Shown here piece by piece: positions 43,385-53,721 of a DNA stretch of 64,000 bases. Under the pieces are notes generated by a model. The model was given only the letters and a program-made list of their open reading frames with translations, was not told where the DNA came from and searched no databases. The position numbers and the translations under genes are program-made. The first letter of the stretch is position 1, and every line of letters starts with the position of its first letter. The DNA comes from Frigoriglobus tundricola (GTDB lineage: Bacteria > Planctomycetota > Planctomycetia > Gemmatales > Gemmataceae): contig NZ_CP053452.2 of assembly GCF_013128195.2 (NCBI RefSeq), positions 1,550,001 to 1,614,000 on the forward strand, in the 5' to 3' direction.

Positions 43385-45270
43385 CTACCGGAACGGGTCC
43401 GAGAACTTCGGATCGGAGAGGAACGTCTGGTCGGTCAGCGTCTTCAAGAAGGCGACGAGCGCGGCCTTCTCGGAATCCGTGAAGTTCAGCCGGCGCACCC
43501 GGGGGTGAAGGTTGGGGTGCGGCTTGACCTCCTTGCTGTAGTGGTCGATCACCTGTTCAAGAGTGTCGAACCGCCCGTCGTGCATGTAGGGGGCGGTGCG
43601 TTCAACGTTGCGCAAGGACGGCGACTTGAACAGACCGAGCTGACGGGCGTTGAGGGTGACGTCGCCGACGCCGCCGTCGGAGGTCTTGTGGTCCTCGTCC
43701 AGCCCGTTGTTCGTCGACGCGGCCGTGCCGAAGTGCGCGTCCTGGCCCGGCAGGTGACAGGACGCGCAGTTCCGCACGAACAGGGCCTTTCCGCGGTTCT
43801 CCTGGACCGTGTAGTTCGGGAAGTCGTCGCGCCCCGAAGCCGCTTGGGCCAGGCCCTCGTCGTACTTCGACCGGTACGACACCATCGCACGCAGGAACTG
43901 CGCCAGCGCCGCGGCGACCCGCTCTCGGGTGACCTTGCCGTCTCCGAACGCTTTCTTGAACAGTTCGGGGTACTTGTCGTCTTTGGCGAGAATCTCGACC
44001 AACCTGGTCAGATCCTGGCCCATCTCGACCGTGCTCTGGATCGGCACGAGAACGGCTTCTTCCAGGCTCCCGGCCCGCGCGTCCCAGAAGAACCGGCCCC
44101 CGAGATGGTAGCGCAGGTTGACCAGGCTCATGGCGTGGCGGTCGGTCCGCTTACCCCCGAACCCCTTGCTGAAGCGGTTCGGATCGACGAAGGCGTTCTT
44201 CTGCACGTGGCACGACCCGCAGGAGACCGTGTTGTTCGCTGACAGCCGGGTGTCGTAGAAGAGGACCCGTCCGAGCGTGGCCCCCGCATCGGTCACCGGA
44301 TTATCAGCGGGAGTGTTGTCGAACCGCCGTGCGGTCGGCGTCTTGAAGTGGGCCGGCAGGTCGATGTCGGCGTACCGATCGGGCACATCGGGCAGATGAA
44401 GCACCCGAACGGGCGGCTCGGCTCTACTGCTTCCCGGGGCGGGTTCCGGCCCCGCTGCGGTGCGGTTAACAAGCGCGCCACCCGCGGCTACTGCGGTAGC
44501 GAACAGCACGACCGCACCGGTCGCCACCGCCTTGAGCTTCTGCACGAACATCGCAGCCACCACCCTTTCGGAAAGCGCGGCGGCAGCGGGCGAGGCGGAC
44601 ACGCCGGCGCCCAGCCCTTGCGCCACGCGGACACAGGCTTCGCCCGACACCGCAGTAGCGGAACGAGTGACCCCCGCCCCCAGGAGAACGCTCCCGAGTT
44701 CGAGCCCGCGGTGGGCGAGCCGCTGGCGCAGGAGTTCCCGCCCGCGCTCGAGGAGCCCCTTCACCCGGCCCTCGGAACAGCCGAGGTGCCGGGCGGCCTC
44801 GTCCCGCGAGCGGCCGTCGAGGCAGCACACGATCAGCACCGCGCGGTAGGGGGCCGGCAACCGGGCCAGTTCCTCGTCGAGGATCGCCAGTCCTTCGCGC
44901 CAGCTCACGTCGGCGCACCGACCCTCGGGCACGCGGGCGGCTTCTTCGCTCTCGGCCCGTCGGGCGCGCCCCGGCGCAGGTTCGCCGCGGCCCGCCGCGC
45001 GACGCCGTGCAGCCACGCCGGCAGGCCGTCACCGACCGATCCAGCCTTCCGGGCCAACGTGAGGAACACGGCCTGGAACGCGTCCTCGGCGTCCTGCTCG
45101 CGATCGAGGAACCGGCGGCACGCGGCCCACACGGCGCCGCCGTGTCGGGCGACGAGGGCGGCGAACGCCGCGCCGTCCCGCTCCCGCGCGAACCGCGCGA
45201 GCAGTTCCCGGTCCGGCGCTTCGGCCTTCGCCGGTGCCGCCGCGCGGAGGTAGCGGAGTAACTGGTTCAC
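43385..45270 (-). CDS. ECF sigma factor fused through a TM helix to a di-haem cytochrome c peroxidase (frameshifted)
   Basis: Start GTG 45270 (VNQLLRYLRAAA) with GAGGGA upstream. The cytoplasmic part has sigma region 2 (LLARFARERDGAAFAALVAR, then DAEDAFQAVFLTLARKAG) and region 4 (LPAPYRAVLIVCCLDGRS, HLGCSEGRVKGLLERG). A helix (LKAVATGAVVLFATAVAAGG) follows, then a MauG/CcpA-type domain with haem motifs CGSCH and CASCH. The frame shifts once between about 44973 and 44953, just after region 2, where one base seems missing next to a G4 run. The paralogue at 45488-47173 is intact there. Topology (N in, C out) is consistent with haem attachment outside. A redox-sensing transmembrane sigma factor is inferred. 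Confidence 0.8.
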
Positions 45271-45366
45271 GATGATCCCTCGGGCGGTCCTTCGCGTTGA
45301 TACGTGTCCGCGGCCGGCGGATCGGCACGCACAATTATCGCTGCCGTCACGGCCCGCCAGAACGCA

Positions 45367-45394
45367 GAAAGCCCCGGCTCGCGCCGGGGCTTTC
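45367..45394 (-). terminator. Terminator hairpin after the LCCL sigma factor
   Basis: Perfect 12-bp stem (45367-45378 with 45383-45394) and a TCGC loop, downstream of the minus-strand gene ending at 45488. The surrounding 36 nt (45361-45396) are identical to 47293-47328. Confidence 0.65.
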
Positions 45395-45487
45395 GCTTTC
45401 TGCCTTCGACCACCACTCGGGATCACTCGCAGCAGGTGGGGCCGCCGCAGGGGGGTGCCCGGTCCCGGACACCAGCCGCCGTGAGGG

Positions 45488-47173
45488 CTACTTGACCACC
45501 ACCAGGTCATCCGGGTCGACGATCACGAGGTGGTAGTCCATTCGTTTCATTTTCGGATTCTCGATCGGTTCGACCTTACCGGTCACACGGATCGTCTTGC
45601 CCCGAAAGAACTCGCTCCCGCCTCCCCGGGCGTCCATCAAACCGAGGTTGTACAGCGGGGTGACGGCCTTGTCGCTCAAGATCACGTGGAACTCGCCGCC
45701 GGCCATCGGCCCGTGCTTCGGAGTGAACCGCAGGGCCCGCGACTCCGAGGCCCCGAAGCGGGGGCGCCGCGTGGTCTGTACCGCCGCAACTTCAAAAATC
45801 ACCGCGACCTTCTCGCCCCGCGCCGCGAGGAGCGCCTGATCGATTGTCAGCCCCTCCGGTTCCTTCACCGCCGGCCGGTCCTCTTTCGGAATCCGCTGCA
45901 ACACGAGCGCGGTGTCGGAGGGGCGTGCCGCGTCCCACGGGGCCGATTTCACGCCGTTTCGCGTGCTCCCCTCGCCGCTCCTGGGGCACCTGACGACCGT
46001 CACCGTGATGACCGCTCTCTCGCCGACCTTCACCAAGCCCGCGTGAACGGCTGCGGTGCCCAGGTCCGAATCGTAGAAGTAGAGTTCCGTTCCCGAACAC
46101 CCGCCGTCAGTACGACCGGTCACTTCGACATCGAACCGATTACCCGGGTCGCGAAGCGCCTTCGGATCGGGGTCGGCGGTAACGGGGCGTTTCGGTTGCG
46201 CTCCGTCGGCCGGCTTCCCCGGCGCGTTTAACGGGTCGGCGGCGGGCCGAAACTGTGTGACCGGACCACCCGCATCCGCCCGCGGATCGAACGCGGTTAC
46301 CGGGTTCCGTTGGGCATTCTGACCGGTTTCCCCCGACCCCGGCTCGGTTCCCTCGGCCGAGCCGGGCACGAGCGTCCCGCCCACGGCCAGGCACGTTGCG
46401 AGCACCACGACCGCCACCACCTTCAGTTTCTGCACGAGCATGGCACACACCACCTTCTCGGATAGAGCAAAGGCCGCGGATGAAACACCGGCTGTGGTCG
46501 GCCCCGTCGCGAGCCGTACTGCAACGTCGAGCAGAGCGTCCGGCACCGCGGCGGCCCCGCGGGCAACGGTCGCAGCGAGCAGCACCGCACCGAGGTCGAT
46601 GCCGCGGCGGGCCAGGCGCGACCGGAGGAGCTCGCGCCCGCGCTCGAGCCGGTCTTTCACCTGACCCTCGGAGCAGCCGAGGTGTCGGGCGGCCTCGTCC
46701 CGCGAGCGGCCGTCGAGACAGCACACGTTCAGCACCGCACGGTAGCGGTCCGGCAAACGGGCCAGTTCCTCGTCGAGAATCGCCAGTCCTTCGCGCCAGC
46801 TCACGTCGGTGGTGCGACTCTCGGGTATCCGAGCCGCAGACTCGGTTCGGGTGCGGCGGCGCTGGTTCCTTCGCACATTCGCTGCGATCCGCCGCGCGAC
46901 CCCGTGTAACCACGCGGGGAGACTGTTGCCCACGGACGCGGCCTTCCGCGCGAGTGTGAGGAACACGGCCTGGAAGGCGTCCTCGGCGTCCTCGTCGCGG
47001 TCGAGCATGCGCCGGCACGCGGCCCACACCGCGGTGCCGTGCCGGGCGACGAGCGCGGCGAACGCGTCCGTGTCGCGCTGGCGGGCAAACCGCGCGAGCA
47101 GTTCCCGGTCTGGCGCTTCGCTGAGAGTCGGCGCCGATGAAGCCGCCTGGAGGTAGCGAAGTAACTGGTTCAC
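45488..47173 (-). CDS. ECF sigma factor with TM helix and external LCCL-like and OB-like domains
   Basis: A 561-residue intact paralogue of the preceding entry, also starting GTG-NQLLRYL. Sigma region 2 (about 25-90) and region 4 (about 135-195, with LGCSEGQVKDRLERG) are cytoplasmic. A helix (VVAVVVLATCLAVGGTLV, about 255-275) is followed by a Pro-rich spacer. Then comes an LCCL-like domain (about 345-430: LYFYDSDLGTAAVHAGLVKVG and GSTRNGVKSAPW) and a C-terminal beta-rich domain resembling an OB fold (FRGKTIRVTGKVEP). No anti-sigma factor is adjacent. I infer that an extracytoplasmic ligand regulates the sigma domain, by proteolysis or conformational change. Confidence 0.85.
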   Translation of the reverse strand: MNQLLRYLQAASSAPTLSEAPDRELLARFARQRDTDAFAALVARHGTAVWAACRRMLDRDEDAEDAFQAVFLTLARKAASVGNSLPAWLHGVARRIAANVRRNQRRRTRTESAARIPESRTTDVSWREGLAILDEELARLPDRYRAVLNVCCLDGRSRDEAARHLGCSEGQVKDRLERGRELLRSRLARRGIDLGAVLLAATVARGAAAVPDALLDVAVRLATGPTTAGVSSAAFALSEKVVCAMLVQKLKVVAVVVLATCLAVGGTLVPGSAEGTEPGSGETGQNAQRNPVTAFDPRADAGGPVTQFRPAADPLNAPGKPADGAQPKRPVTADPDPKALRDPGNRFDVEVTGRTDGGCSGTELYFYDSDLGTAAVHAGLVKVGERAVITVTVVRCPRSGEGSTRNGVKSAPWDAARPSDTALVLQRIPKEDRPAVKEPEGLTIDQALLAARGEKVAVIFEVAAVQTTRRPRFGASESRALRFTPKHGPMAGGEFHVILSDKAVTPLYNLGLMDARGGGSEFFRGKTIRVTGKVEPIENPKMKRMDYHLVIVDPDDLVVVK

Positions 47174-47298
47174 AATCCCGTCCCGTGTGGCCTGTCGTGT
47201 TGGTACGTGTCCGCTCGCCCCGAGTCGGCAGAAGGTTTTTTTCTCCCCGCAGAAGCAGCACCATTCACCGAGCGTACCGCAGCGGGGGCCGGAACGCA

Positions 47299-47326
47299 GA
47301 AAGCCCCGGCTCGCGCCGGGGCTTTC
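47299..47326 (-). terminator. Terminator hairpin after nrdJ
   Basis: Perfect 12-bp stem (47299-47310 with 47315-47326) and TCGC loop downstream of the nrdJ stop at 47367. It shares 36 identical bases with the hairpin at 45361-45396. Confidence 0.65.
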
Positions 47327-47366
47327 GCACTACCTCCGTCGGGGACTCTTGCCCCCGTCTCGGTTG

Positions 47367-50300
47367 TCACCCGCAGCCGGTGGTTTCACCGCAGGTGTCG
47401 CACTTCATACACGCGCCGCTGCGCACGAGCGTCATCTGCTGGCAGTTGGGGCACGGGTCGCCCTCGTAGCCCTTCTGCCGGGCCTGCCGGATCTTCTCCG
47501 ACTGCGTGCCGGCCACCGGCGTGTAGTTGGTCCGGGGCGGTAGCACGGTCGCAGCTCCGTTTGTCGCTTTCGCGTGCCCGTTGCCGTTGCCGTTGGCCTC
47601 ACGCGGCGGGGGCGTCGGCACAGGGGTGCTACCGGCCCCGTTGCCGTTCGGCTTCAGGTGGCTGGAGCGCGGGTGATCGACCCCGACCTTCGGCGCCGCC
47701 TTCGGATCGACGGTGCGGGTGCTCACCACCTCTTCCGTGTCGAAGTCCGGCCCCTCCTCGTCGTCGTGCATCGCGTCGCCGCGCAGGTCCTCGGGCAGCA
47801 CGTGCGCGAGGTCCTTCCGGTCCAGGTACGTGATCGCCAGTTCCCGGAAGATGTAGTCGATGATCGACGTGGACATCTTGATGTACGGGTTCCCCTGGAC
47901 GATCCCGTTCGGCTCGAAGCGGGTGAACAGGAACGCGTCCACGTACTCTTCGAGCGGCACCCCGTGCTGGAGCCCGAGCGACACCGCGATGGCGAAGCAG
48001 TTCGTCATGCTGCGGAACGCGGCCCCCTCCTTGTGCATGTCGATGAAGATCTCGCCGAGCGTGCCGTCCTCGTACTCGCCCGTGCGGATGTACATCTTGT
48101 GGCTGCCGATGCGGGCCTTCTGAGTGTAGCCCGCCCGGCGGTCCGGCAGCCGGCGCCGCTTGGCGATGTACCGGTGGACGATCCGCTCGGTGATCCGCTC
48201 GGCCACCTGCACCGCCGCCGGCTTCGGCTCCTCTTTCTTCTCCGGCTCGGCGGTCACCGACGACAGCAGCGCGGCCTCCGGCGAGTCGGCCACCGAGTTG
48301 AGCGGCTGGCTCAGCTTCGACCCGTCGCGGTACAGCGCGTTGGCCTTGGTCATCAGTTGCCACGACAACTGGTACGCCTTCTTCACGTCCTCGACGGTCG
48401 CGTCGTAGGGCATGTTGACGGTCTTCGAGATGGCCCCGCTGATGTACGGCTGCGCCGCGGCCATCATGCGGATGTGCGACTCCCACGAGAGGAACCGCTT
48501 GCCGATCTTGCCGCACTTGTTGGCGCAGTCGAACACCGGGTAGTGCTCGGCCTTCAGGTGCGGTGCCCCCTCGATGGTCATCGTGCCGCAGACGTAGGCG
48601 TTGGCCTCCGTGACCTGCTGCTTGCTGAACCCGAGGTGCGTGAGGAGATCGAAGCCCGGGGCGTTGAGCGCCTCGGCCGGAACCTTCAGCGTGTTCTTGA
48701 CGAACTCCTCGCCGAGGGTCCACAGGTTGAACACGAACGGGAGTTCGAAGGTGCCGGGCAGTTGGGCCTCGACCTTCTTCAGGGCCTCGTCCGTGAACCC
48801 CTTGGCCTTGAGGGCCGCCGGGTTAATGTGCGGGCACCCGTTGAGCGTGGCCGCCCCGCGGCTGTACCGGACGATGTCTTCCACTTGCCACGGTGCGTAG
48901 CCCATCTTGGCGAGCGCCGGCGGTACGGACTGGTTGATGATCTTGAAGTACCCGCCGCCGGCGAGCTTCTTGAACTTCACGAGCGCGAAGTCCGGTTCGA
49001 TACCGGTGGTGTCGCAGTCCATCACGAGGCCGATGGTGCCCGTCGGCGCGATGACCGTGACCTGTGCGTTACGGAAGCCGTAGCGCTCGCCGAGTTCGAG
49101 CATCCGGTCGGACTCGCGCCGGGCCGCGGCGAGCAGCTCCGGCGGGCAGTAGCGGGCGTCGATGCCCACCGGGGTGACGGTGAGCCCCTCGTACTCCGCG
49201 GGGGCGGCGTTGTACGCGGCGCGGCGGTGGTTGCGGATGACCCGCAGCATGTGGTCGCGGTTCGCGTGGTAGCGGGCGAAGGGTCCCACTTCGCCGGCCA
49301 TCTCGGCGCTGGCCGCATAGGCGCCGGCGTGCATGAGCGCGGTGAGTGCCCCGCACTGCGCCCGGCCCTCGGCCGAGTCGTAGGAGATGCCCTGCACCAT
49401 GAGCAGCGCGCCGAGGTTGGCGTACCCGAGGCCGAGGGTGCGGAAGTCGAACGACTTCTGCGCGACCGACGGGCTCGGGAACTGCGCCATGTACACGCTG
49501 GTCTCGAGGATCACCGTCCAGATGCGGACCGCGTGCCGGTACGCCTCGACGTCGAACTTGTTCGACCGCACGTCGAAGAACGTGGTCAGGTTCAGCGACG
49601 CCAGGTTGCACGCCGTGTCGTCGAGGAACAGGTACTCCGAGCACGGGTTGCTCGCGCGGATCTCGCCGTCGAGCGGGCAGGTGTGCCACTCGTTGATGGT
49701 GGTGTGGAACTGCACGCCGGGGTCGGCGCAGCTCCACGCGGCGTAGGAGATCTGGTCCCAGAGGTCGCGGGCCGGGATGGTCTTCTTGGCCTTCGGCGCG
49801 CGGGCCTCGCGCTTCGCCTTCTCCAGCTCGGTGCGCCAGTACAGGTGCCACGGGCCGTTGGTTTCGACGGCCCTCATGAACTCGTTGGGGATGCGGACCG
49901 AGTTGTTGCTGTTCTGCCCGCTGACCGTGTAGTACGCCTTGGAGTTCCAGTCGGTGTCGTACTCGTCCACCTCGATGCTCGTCCACCCCTGGCGGGCGAG
50001 CTGGAGCACGCGGGCGATGTAGTTCTCCGGGATGAGCGAGGCGCGGGCGTCCAGCACCGCCTTCCGCAGCCCCGCGTTCCGGGTCGGGTCGTACCGCTCG
50101 TCGGCGCTCGGGTGCGCGTGCAGCGCGCGCATGATCGCGTTCAGGTGCGTGTTCATCAGCCGCGAGCCGGTGACGATGTCCGCGACCTTCTGCTCCTCGG
50201 TCACCTTCCAGTTCACGAATTCTTCGATGTCCGGGTGATCCAGATCGAGAACGACCATCTTCGCGGCGCGGCGCGTGGTCCCCCCACTCTTGATGGCCCC

Positions 50301-51074
50301 GGCCGCGCGGTCGCCGATTTTTAAGAAACTCATCAGCCCGGACGACTTGCCGCCGCCGGACAGCGGTTCGCCCTCGCCGCGCAGCGCAGAGAAATTCGAG
50401 CCCGTGCCGCTGCCGTACTTGAAGATGCGCGCCTCGCGGACCCACAGGTCCATGATGCCGCCGTCGTTCACCAGATCGTCCGATACGTGCTGGATAAAAC
50501 ACGCGTGCGGGGCTGGCCGCTCGTAAGCGGACGTGGAGCGCTCGAGCTGCTGCGTGTGCGGGTTGACGAAGTAGTGCCCCTGGGGCGGCCCTTCGATGCC
50601 GTAGGCCCAGTGGAGGCCGGTGTTGAACCACTGCGGGCTGTTCGGAGCCGCCATCTGCATGGCGAGCATGAAGCACGTTTCGTCGTAGAAGGCGCGGGCG
50701 TCGCGCTCGGACGAGAAGTAGCCGCCCTTCCAGCCCCAGTACGTCCAGCAGCCGGCCAGCCGGTGAAACACCTGCCGCGAGTCGGTCTCGCCGCCGGTCT
50801 GCGTGTCGGCCGCTTCGGGCGCGCTGCGCTGGATCCACGCCGGCACGTTCTCTTCGTGAACGCGCGCGAGCCGCACGGGTACGCCGGCCCGGCGGAAGTA
50901 CTTTTGCGCGAGGATGTCCACCGCCACCTGCGACCACTTCGCGGGCACCATCACGTCGGTCATCTCGAACACGACGGAGCCGTTCGGATTGCGGATGGTG
51001 GATGACCGCGGGGCGAACTCGATACCCGCGAACGGGTCTTGCCCCTCGCGGGTGAAGCGGCGGTTGATCTGCAT
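47367..51074 (-). CDS. nrdJ: Adenosylcobalamin-dependent (class II) ribonucleotide reductase
   Basis: Reduces ribonucleotides to deoxyribonucleotides with a B12 radical, without oxygen or a second subunit. A 1235-residue protein of the long class II type. Seen are [21 protein letters not shown], the active-site region [51 protein letters not shown], and [20 protein letters not shown]. The C-terminal part holds a Pro/Asn/Gly-rich linker and a zinc-ribbon-like CPNCQQMTL, then [14 protein letters not shown], the swinging redox cysteines. The start at 51074 has no strong Shine-Dalgarno. dcd is upstream on the same strand, so both genes serve dNTP supply, though a terminator hairpin lies between. 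Confidence 0.96.
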   Translation of the reverse strand: MQINRRFTREGQDPFAGIEFAPRSSTIRNPNGSVVFEMTDVMVPAKWSQVAVDILAQKYFRRAGVPVRLARVHEENVPAWIQRSAPEAADTQTGGETDSRQVFHRLAGCWTYWGWKGGYFSSERDARAFYDETCFMLAMQMAAPNSPQWFNTGLHWAYGIEGPPQGHYFVNPHTQQLERSTSAYERPAPHACFIQHVSDDLVNDGGIMDLWVREARIFKYGSGTGSNFSALRGEGEPLSGGGKSSGLMSFLKIGDRAAGAIKSGGTTRRAAKMVVLDLDHPDIEEFVNWKVTEEQKVADIVTGSRLMNTHLNAIMRALHAHPSADERYDPTRNAGLRKAVLDARASLIPENYIARVLQLARQGWTSIEVDEYDTDWNSKAYYTVSGQNSNNSVRIPNEFMRAVETNGPWHLYWRTELEKAKREARAPKAKKTIPARDLWDQISYAAWSCADPGVQFHTTINEWHTCPLDGEIRASNPCSEYLFLDDTACNLASLNLTTFFDVRSNKFDVEAYRHAVRIWTVILETSVYMAQFPSPSVAQKSFDFRTLGLGYANLGALLMVQGISYDSAEGRAQCGALTALMHAGAYAASAEMAGEVGPFARYHANRDHMLRVIRNHRRAAYNAAPAEYEGLTVTPVGIDARYCPPELLAAARRESDRMLELGERYGFRNAQVTVIAPTGTIGLVMDCDTTGIEPDFALVKFKKLAGGGYFKIINQSVPPALAKMGYAPWQVEDIVRYSRGAATLNGCPHINPAALKAKGFTDEALKKVEAQLPGTFELPFVFNLWTLGEEFVKNTLKVPAEALNAPGFDLLTHLGFSKQQVTEANAYVCGTMTIEGAPHLKAEHYPVFDCANKCGKIGKRFLSWESHIRMMAAAQPYISGAISKTVNMPYDATVEDVKKAYQLSWQLMTKANALYRDGSKLSQPLNSVADSPEAALLSSVTAEPEKKEEPKPAAVQVAERITERIVHRYIAKRRRLPDRRAGYTQKARIGSHKMYIRTGEYEDGTLGEIFIDMHKEGAAFRSMTNCFAIAVSLGLQHGVPLEEYVDAFLFTRFEPNGIVQGNPYIKMSTSIIDYIFRELAITYLDRKDLAHVLPEDLRGDAMHDDEEGPDFDTEEVVSTRTVDPKAAPKVGVDHPRSSHLKPNGNGAGSTPVPTPPPREANGNGNGHAKATNGAATVLPPRTNYTPVAGTQSEKIRQARQKGYEGDPCPNCQQMTLVRSGACMKCDTCGETTGCG

Positions 51075-51373
51075 GGGATGATCCGGCGGTGTAGCGGCGA
51101 ATGAAAGTCGGCCGTCCGTGAACCGATCTTCATATTGCCTCGGCTAGCGTTCATCGGCATTGCGAGTCTGTCGGTCACCACCCAAGATTCCCTCCCCCGG
51201 CGCGTGCGCCGAAGCGCCTCGGGCGCCTCCACTACAACCCGCACAAGCCGCAATCTTCGGCCCAGCAAGCAGTGAACAAGATTTCATACCTCACGCCCGC
51301 TTGTCAAGCCTTAACTTACACCTGTATAGTATAAAGAAAACGGCCCGATCCCCGAGCCAGCCACAAAACACAA
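51075..51373. other. nrdJ upstream region
   Basis: About 300 bases. An A/T-rich stretch at 51300-51345 contains TTGACA on the minus strand (near 51298-51304) and TATACTATAC motifs, so the nrdJ promoter probably lies here. I do not see a cobalamin riboswitch or a clear NrdR box pair. Confidence 0.35.
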
Positions 51374-51409
51374 GCGGCGGATGTCCTCCTCATGAGGGAC
51401 ACCCGCCGC
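51374..51409 (-). terminator. Terminator hairpin after dcd
   Basis: Stem 51374-51386 with 51397-51409, 12 of 13 pairs, 10-nt loop, 30 bases beyond the dcd stop. Confidence 0.6.
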
Positions 51410-51439
51410 GAGCATTTCATGTACCAAAAATCGGCCGAC

Positions 51440-51997
51440 TCATCCGCCCGTGCCGGGAACAAACGGCAGCGTGAGGCCGGTCTGATCCTGGTACTTGCCC
51501 TTCTTGTCGGCGTAGCTCGTTTTGCACACCGCTTCGCCCTTCAAAAAGAGGATCTGTGCGATCCCCTCGCCGGAGTAAATTTTTGCGGGAAGCGGAGTTG
51601 TGTTGCTGATTTCGATGGTAATTCGCCCGCGCCACTCCGGTTCCAGCGGCGTGACATTCACGATGATGCCGCAACGAGCGTAAGTGCTTTTCCCAACGCA
51701 GACGCACAAGATATCGCGGGGGATTTCGAGGTATTCCACCGTCTCCGCGAGGGCGAAGCTGTTCGGCGGGATGATGCAGTAGTCGCTGTCCACGTCCACG
51801 AACGACTTCGGATCGAAGTTCTTCGGATCGACGGTGCTGCCCCAGACGTTCGTGAACACCTTGAAGTGCCGGTCCACGCGCACGTCGTAGCCGTAACTGG
51901 TTACCCCATAGGAGATAACTCCCGGCCGGTGCTGTTGCGGGGCGAACGGTTCGATCTTCACGTCGCGTTCGATCATCCAATCCGGTAAAACGCCCAT
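51440..51997 (-). CDS. dcd: dCTP deaminase
   Basis: Deaminates dCTP to dUTP on the path to dTTP. A 185-residue trimeric dUTPase-fold enzyme: [18 protein letters not shown] start, [13 protein letters not shown], the [21 protein letters not shown] active-site stretch (catalytic Glu within it), and a C-terminal [10 protein letters not shown] lid. GGAGG five bases before the ATG fixes the start. It is followed by its own hairpin and then nrdJ on the same strand. The combination covers reduction and pyrimidine dNTP balancing. Confidence 0.95.
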   Translation of the reverse strand: MGVLPDWMIERDVKIEPFAPQQHRPGVISYGVTSYGYDVRVDRHFKVFTNVWGSTVDPKNFDPKSFVDVDSDYCIIPPNSFALAETVEYLEIPRDILCVCVGKSTYARCGIIVNVTPLEPEWRGRITIEISNTTPLPAKIYSGEGIAQILFLKGEAVCKTSYADKKGKYQDQTGLTLPFVPGTGG

Positions 51998-52143
51998 GCC
52001 GGCCTCCAGCGAGAGTCTCAGGGATTCATCGACCGCGCCGACCGGCCGACTTCATGAAAGCCGCGGGAACCGCAGTGGTAGCGTAGTCTGACTGTCCGAT
52101 ATAACGGTCACGGATCGTGCCCGGCTCGTACCGAGGGAACGGT

Positions 52144-53007
52144 ATGATCTTGTCTCTCACTACCGTGATGGTCGCCTGCGTGGCCCCGTGCGACGAGGTG
52201 GCCACGGAAATGTGGCAGGTCGCGCCGGGCACGAGCGAGAAACCGTGGGTCGTCCCCGCACAGCCGAGTGAGAAGACGGCGGCGGTCGTCCTGATTCACG
52301 GTCTGTACGTTCACCCGATCGCCCCGGCGAAGGCCAAGCAGCCCTGGCTGCGCTGGTGGCAGAAGCCGAAAACCGAAATCGTGACGGCACTCGCGAAGGA
52401 CTTCGACGTCTTCTCGTTCGCGTACTCTCAAACCTTGCCCGTTGAAGAGGTCGCCCGGTCGGCTGGATTGCGTGACGCGGTCGCCAATTTGCGGAAAGCG
52501 GGTTACAAGGACGTGATCCTCGTCGGTCATTCGGCCGGCGGTGTCGTCTCCCGGCTGTTCGTGGAGCAGTTTCCGGACGCCGGCGTAACGAAAGTGATCG
52601 CCGTCGCGGCGCCGTTCGCGGGGGTGAAAATCGCGACGGTCAAGGTCGGGTACCCAAAAGTGCAAGCGCCGTTCGTGGAATCGCTCGCGCCCGGCGCGCG
52701 TGTCGAAGCGACACGCGCGAACAAGACGCCACTCGGCAGGGACGTGCAGTTCGTGAGCGTGGTGTGCAAACTGAAGCACGCCGATACGGACGGGCTCGTC
52801 CGCACCCACAGTCAGTGGCCGGAGGACCTTCAGCAACTCGGCGTGCCCGCGGTCCTGGTGGACACCAATCACTTCACAGCGATGGAACACCCGACGGCCG
52901 TCAAAAGGATCAGCGAACTCGCCCGTGAGAAGCTCACCCGTTGGGGACCCGACGAGACCGAGAAGGCGCGAAAAGAGCTGTTCGGCGAGCCCAAGCCGAT
53001 GAAGTAG
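52144..53007 (+). CDS. Lipase-like alpha/beta hydrolase, probably exported
   Basis: A 287-residue hydrolase; start ATG 52144 has GAGGGA upstream. The N-terminus (MILSLTTVMVACVAPCDE) looks like a short signal or lipoprotein leader. Strand LIHGLYVH gives the oxyanion hole and GHSAGGVVSRLF the nucleophile Ser; Asp is likely in HADTDGL and His in DTNHFTAMEHP. The pattern is that of PGAP1/lipase-type esterases. The substrate is unknown. It diverges from dcd and is followed by the EVE gene. Confidence 0.78.
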   Translation: MILSLTTVMVACVAPCDEVATEMWQVAPGTSEKPWVVPAQPSEKTAAVVLIHGLYVHPIAPAKAKQPWLRWWQKPKTEIVTALAKDFDVFSFAYSQTLPVEEVARSAGLRDAVANLRKAGYKDVILVGHSAGGVVSRLFVEQFPDAGVTKVIAVAAPFAGVKIATVKVGYPKVQAPFVESLAPGARVEATRANKTPLGRDVQFVSVVCKLKHADTDGLVRTHSQWPEDLQQLGVPAVLVDTNHFTAMEHPTAVKRISELAREKLTRWGPDETEKARKELFGEPKPMK

Positions 53008-53137
53008 ACTCGCCTTGGGGCCGCAGCCCCGCGGGGATTGACGTGGTCCCGGCGCTCTCAGGTGCAAAACACGTGTTGTCAACCGCCGGGACCACGCCGG
53101 CCCATTCTACGCGCCCCCAATCCCGGAGTACGCCCCA

Positions 53138-53545
53138 ATGGCACACTGGCTGTTCAAGGAAGAACCGGGCTCGTACAGTTTCGCGGACCTTCAACGCGAC
53201 GGAACGGCGACCTGGAGCGGCGTGGCGAACGCGCTGGCCCAGAAGCACTTGCGCGCGGTCAAGAAGGGCGACCGGGTGTTCTTCTACCACACCGGCGACG
53301 AGAAGGCGGTCGTGGGCGTGATGGAGGTGACCGCCGACCCGACGCCCGACCCCGAGGACGAAGCCGGAAAGCGCGTGGTGGTGACGGTCAAGCCGGTCCG
53401 GGCGCTGAAATCGCCCGTGACGCTCGCTGCGATCAAAGCGGACAAGGCGTTCGCGGCGTGGGAGCTGGTCCGGGTGGCGCGGCTGTCCGTCATGCCCGTC
53501 CCCGACGAGATATGGGCGAAAGTCGAAAAGATGGGTGCCGCGTAG
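53138..53545 (+). CDS. EVE-domain protein
   Basis: A 135-residue single EVE domain, a PUA-like fold that binds modified bases in DNA or RNA. MAHWLFKEEPGSYSFADLQRDG and TWSGVANALAQKHLRAVKKGD at the N-terminus are typical, followed by RVFFYHTGDEKAVVGVMEV. The C-terminal ARLSVMPVPDEIW is also conserved. Length is standard. There is no adjacent restriction component, so a housekeeping role is more likely than defence. A GGAG lies nine bases upstream. Confidence 0.93.
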   Translation: MAHWLFKEEPGSYSFADLQRDGTATWSGVANALAQKHLRAVKKGDRVFFYHTGDEKAVVGVMEVTADPTPDPEDEAGKRVVVTVKPVRALKSPVTLAAIKADKAFAAWELVRVARLSVMPVPDEIWAKVEKMGAA

Positions 53546-53721
53546 GACCGTTCGGGGCGCCCGTGCCGCGCCTGACGCGGCGCCCATTCTTCCGAACCCG
53601 CTCCGCTCACCAAGGTGCCCTTTTTTGCGCGGCGGCGCTTCGCTATCAATCACTCGCCGGCATTAGTGTACACGCTATCAAGACGCCGGCTCCGTGATAG
53701 CCGCTCGCTCCGCACTGCCCC

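Noticed and set aside
47574-50324. Plus-strand frame of about 916 codons opposite nrdJ
   Set aside because: Antisense to conserved reductase sequence; composition typical of a shadow frame.
51075-51439. Cobalamin riboswitch or NrdR boxes upstream of the B12-dependent reductase
   Set aside because: No B12-box-like conserved core was seen. One weak NrdR-like stretch (ACTATACAGGTGT on the minus strand) has the wrong spacing and no partner box.
53138-53545. EVE protein as part of a modification-dependent restriction system
   Set aside because: It is a stand-alone single domain with no McrB, HNH or nuclease neighbour.
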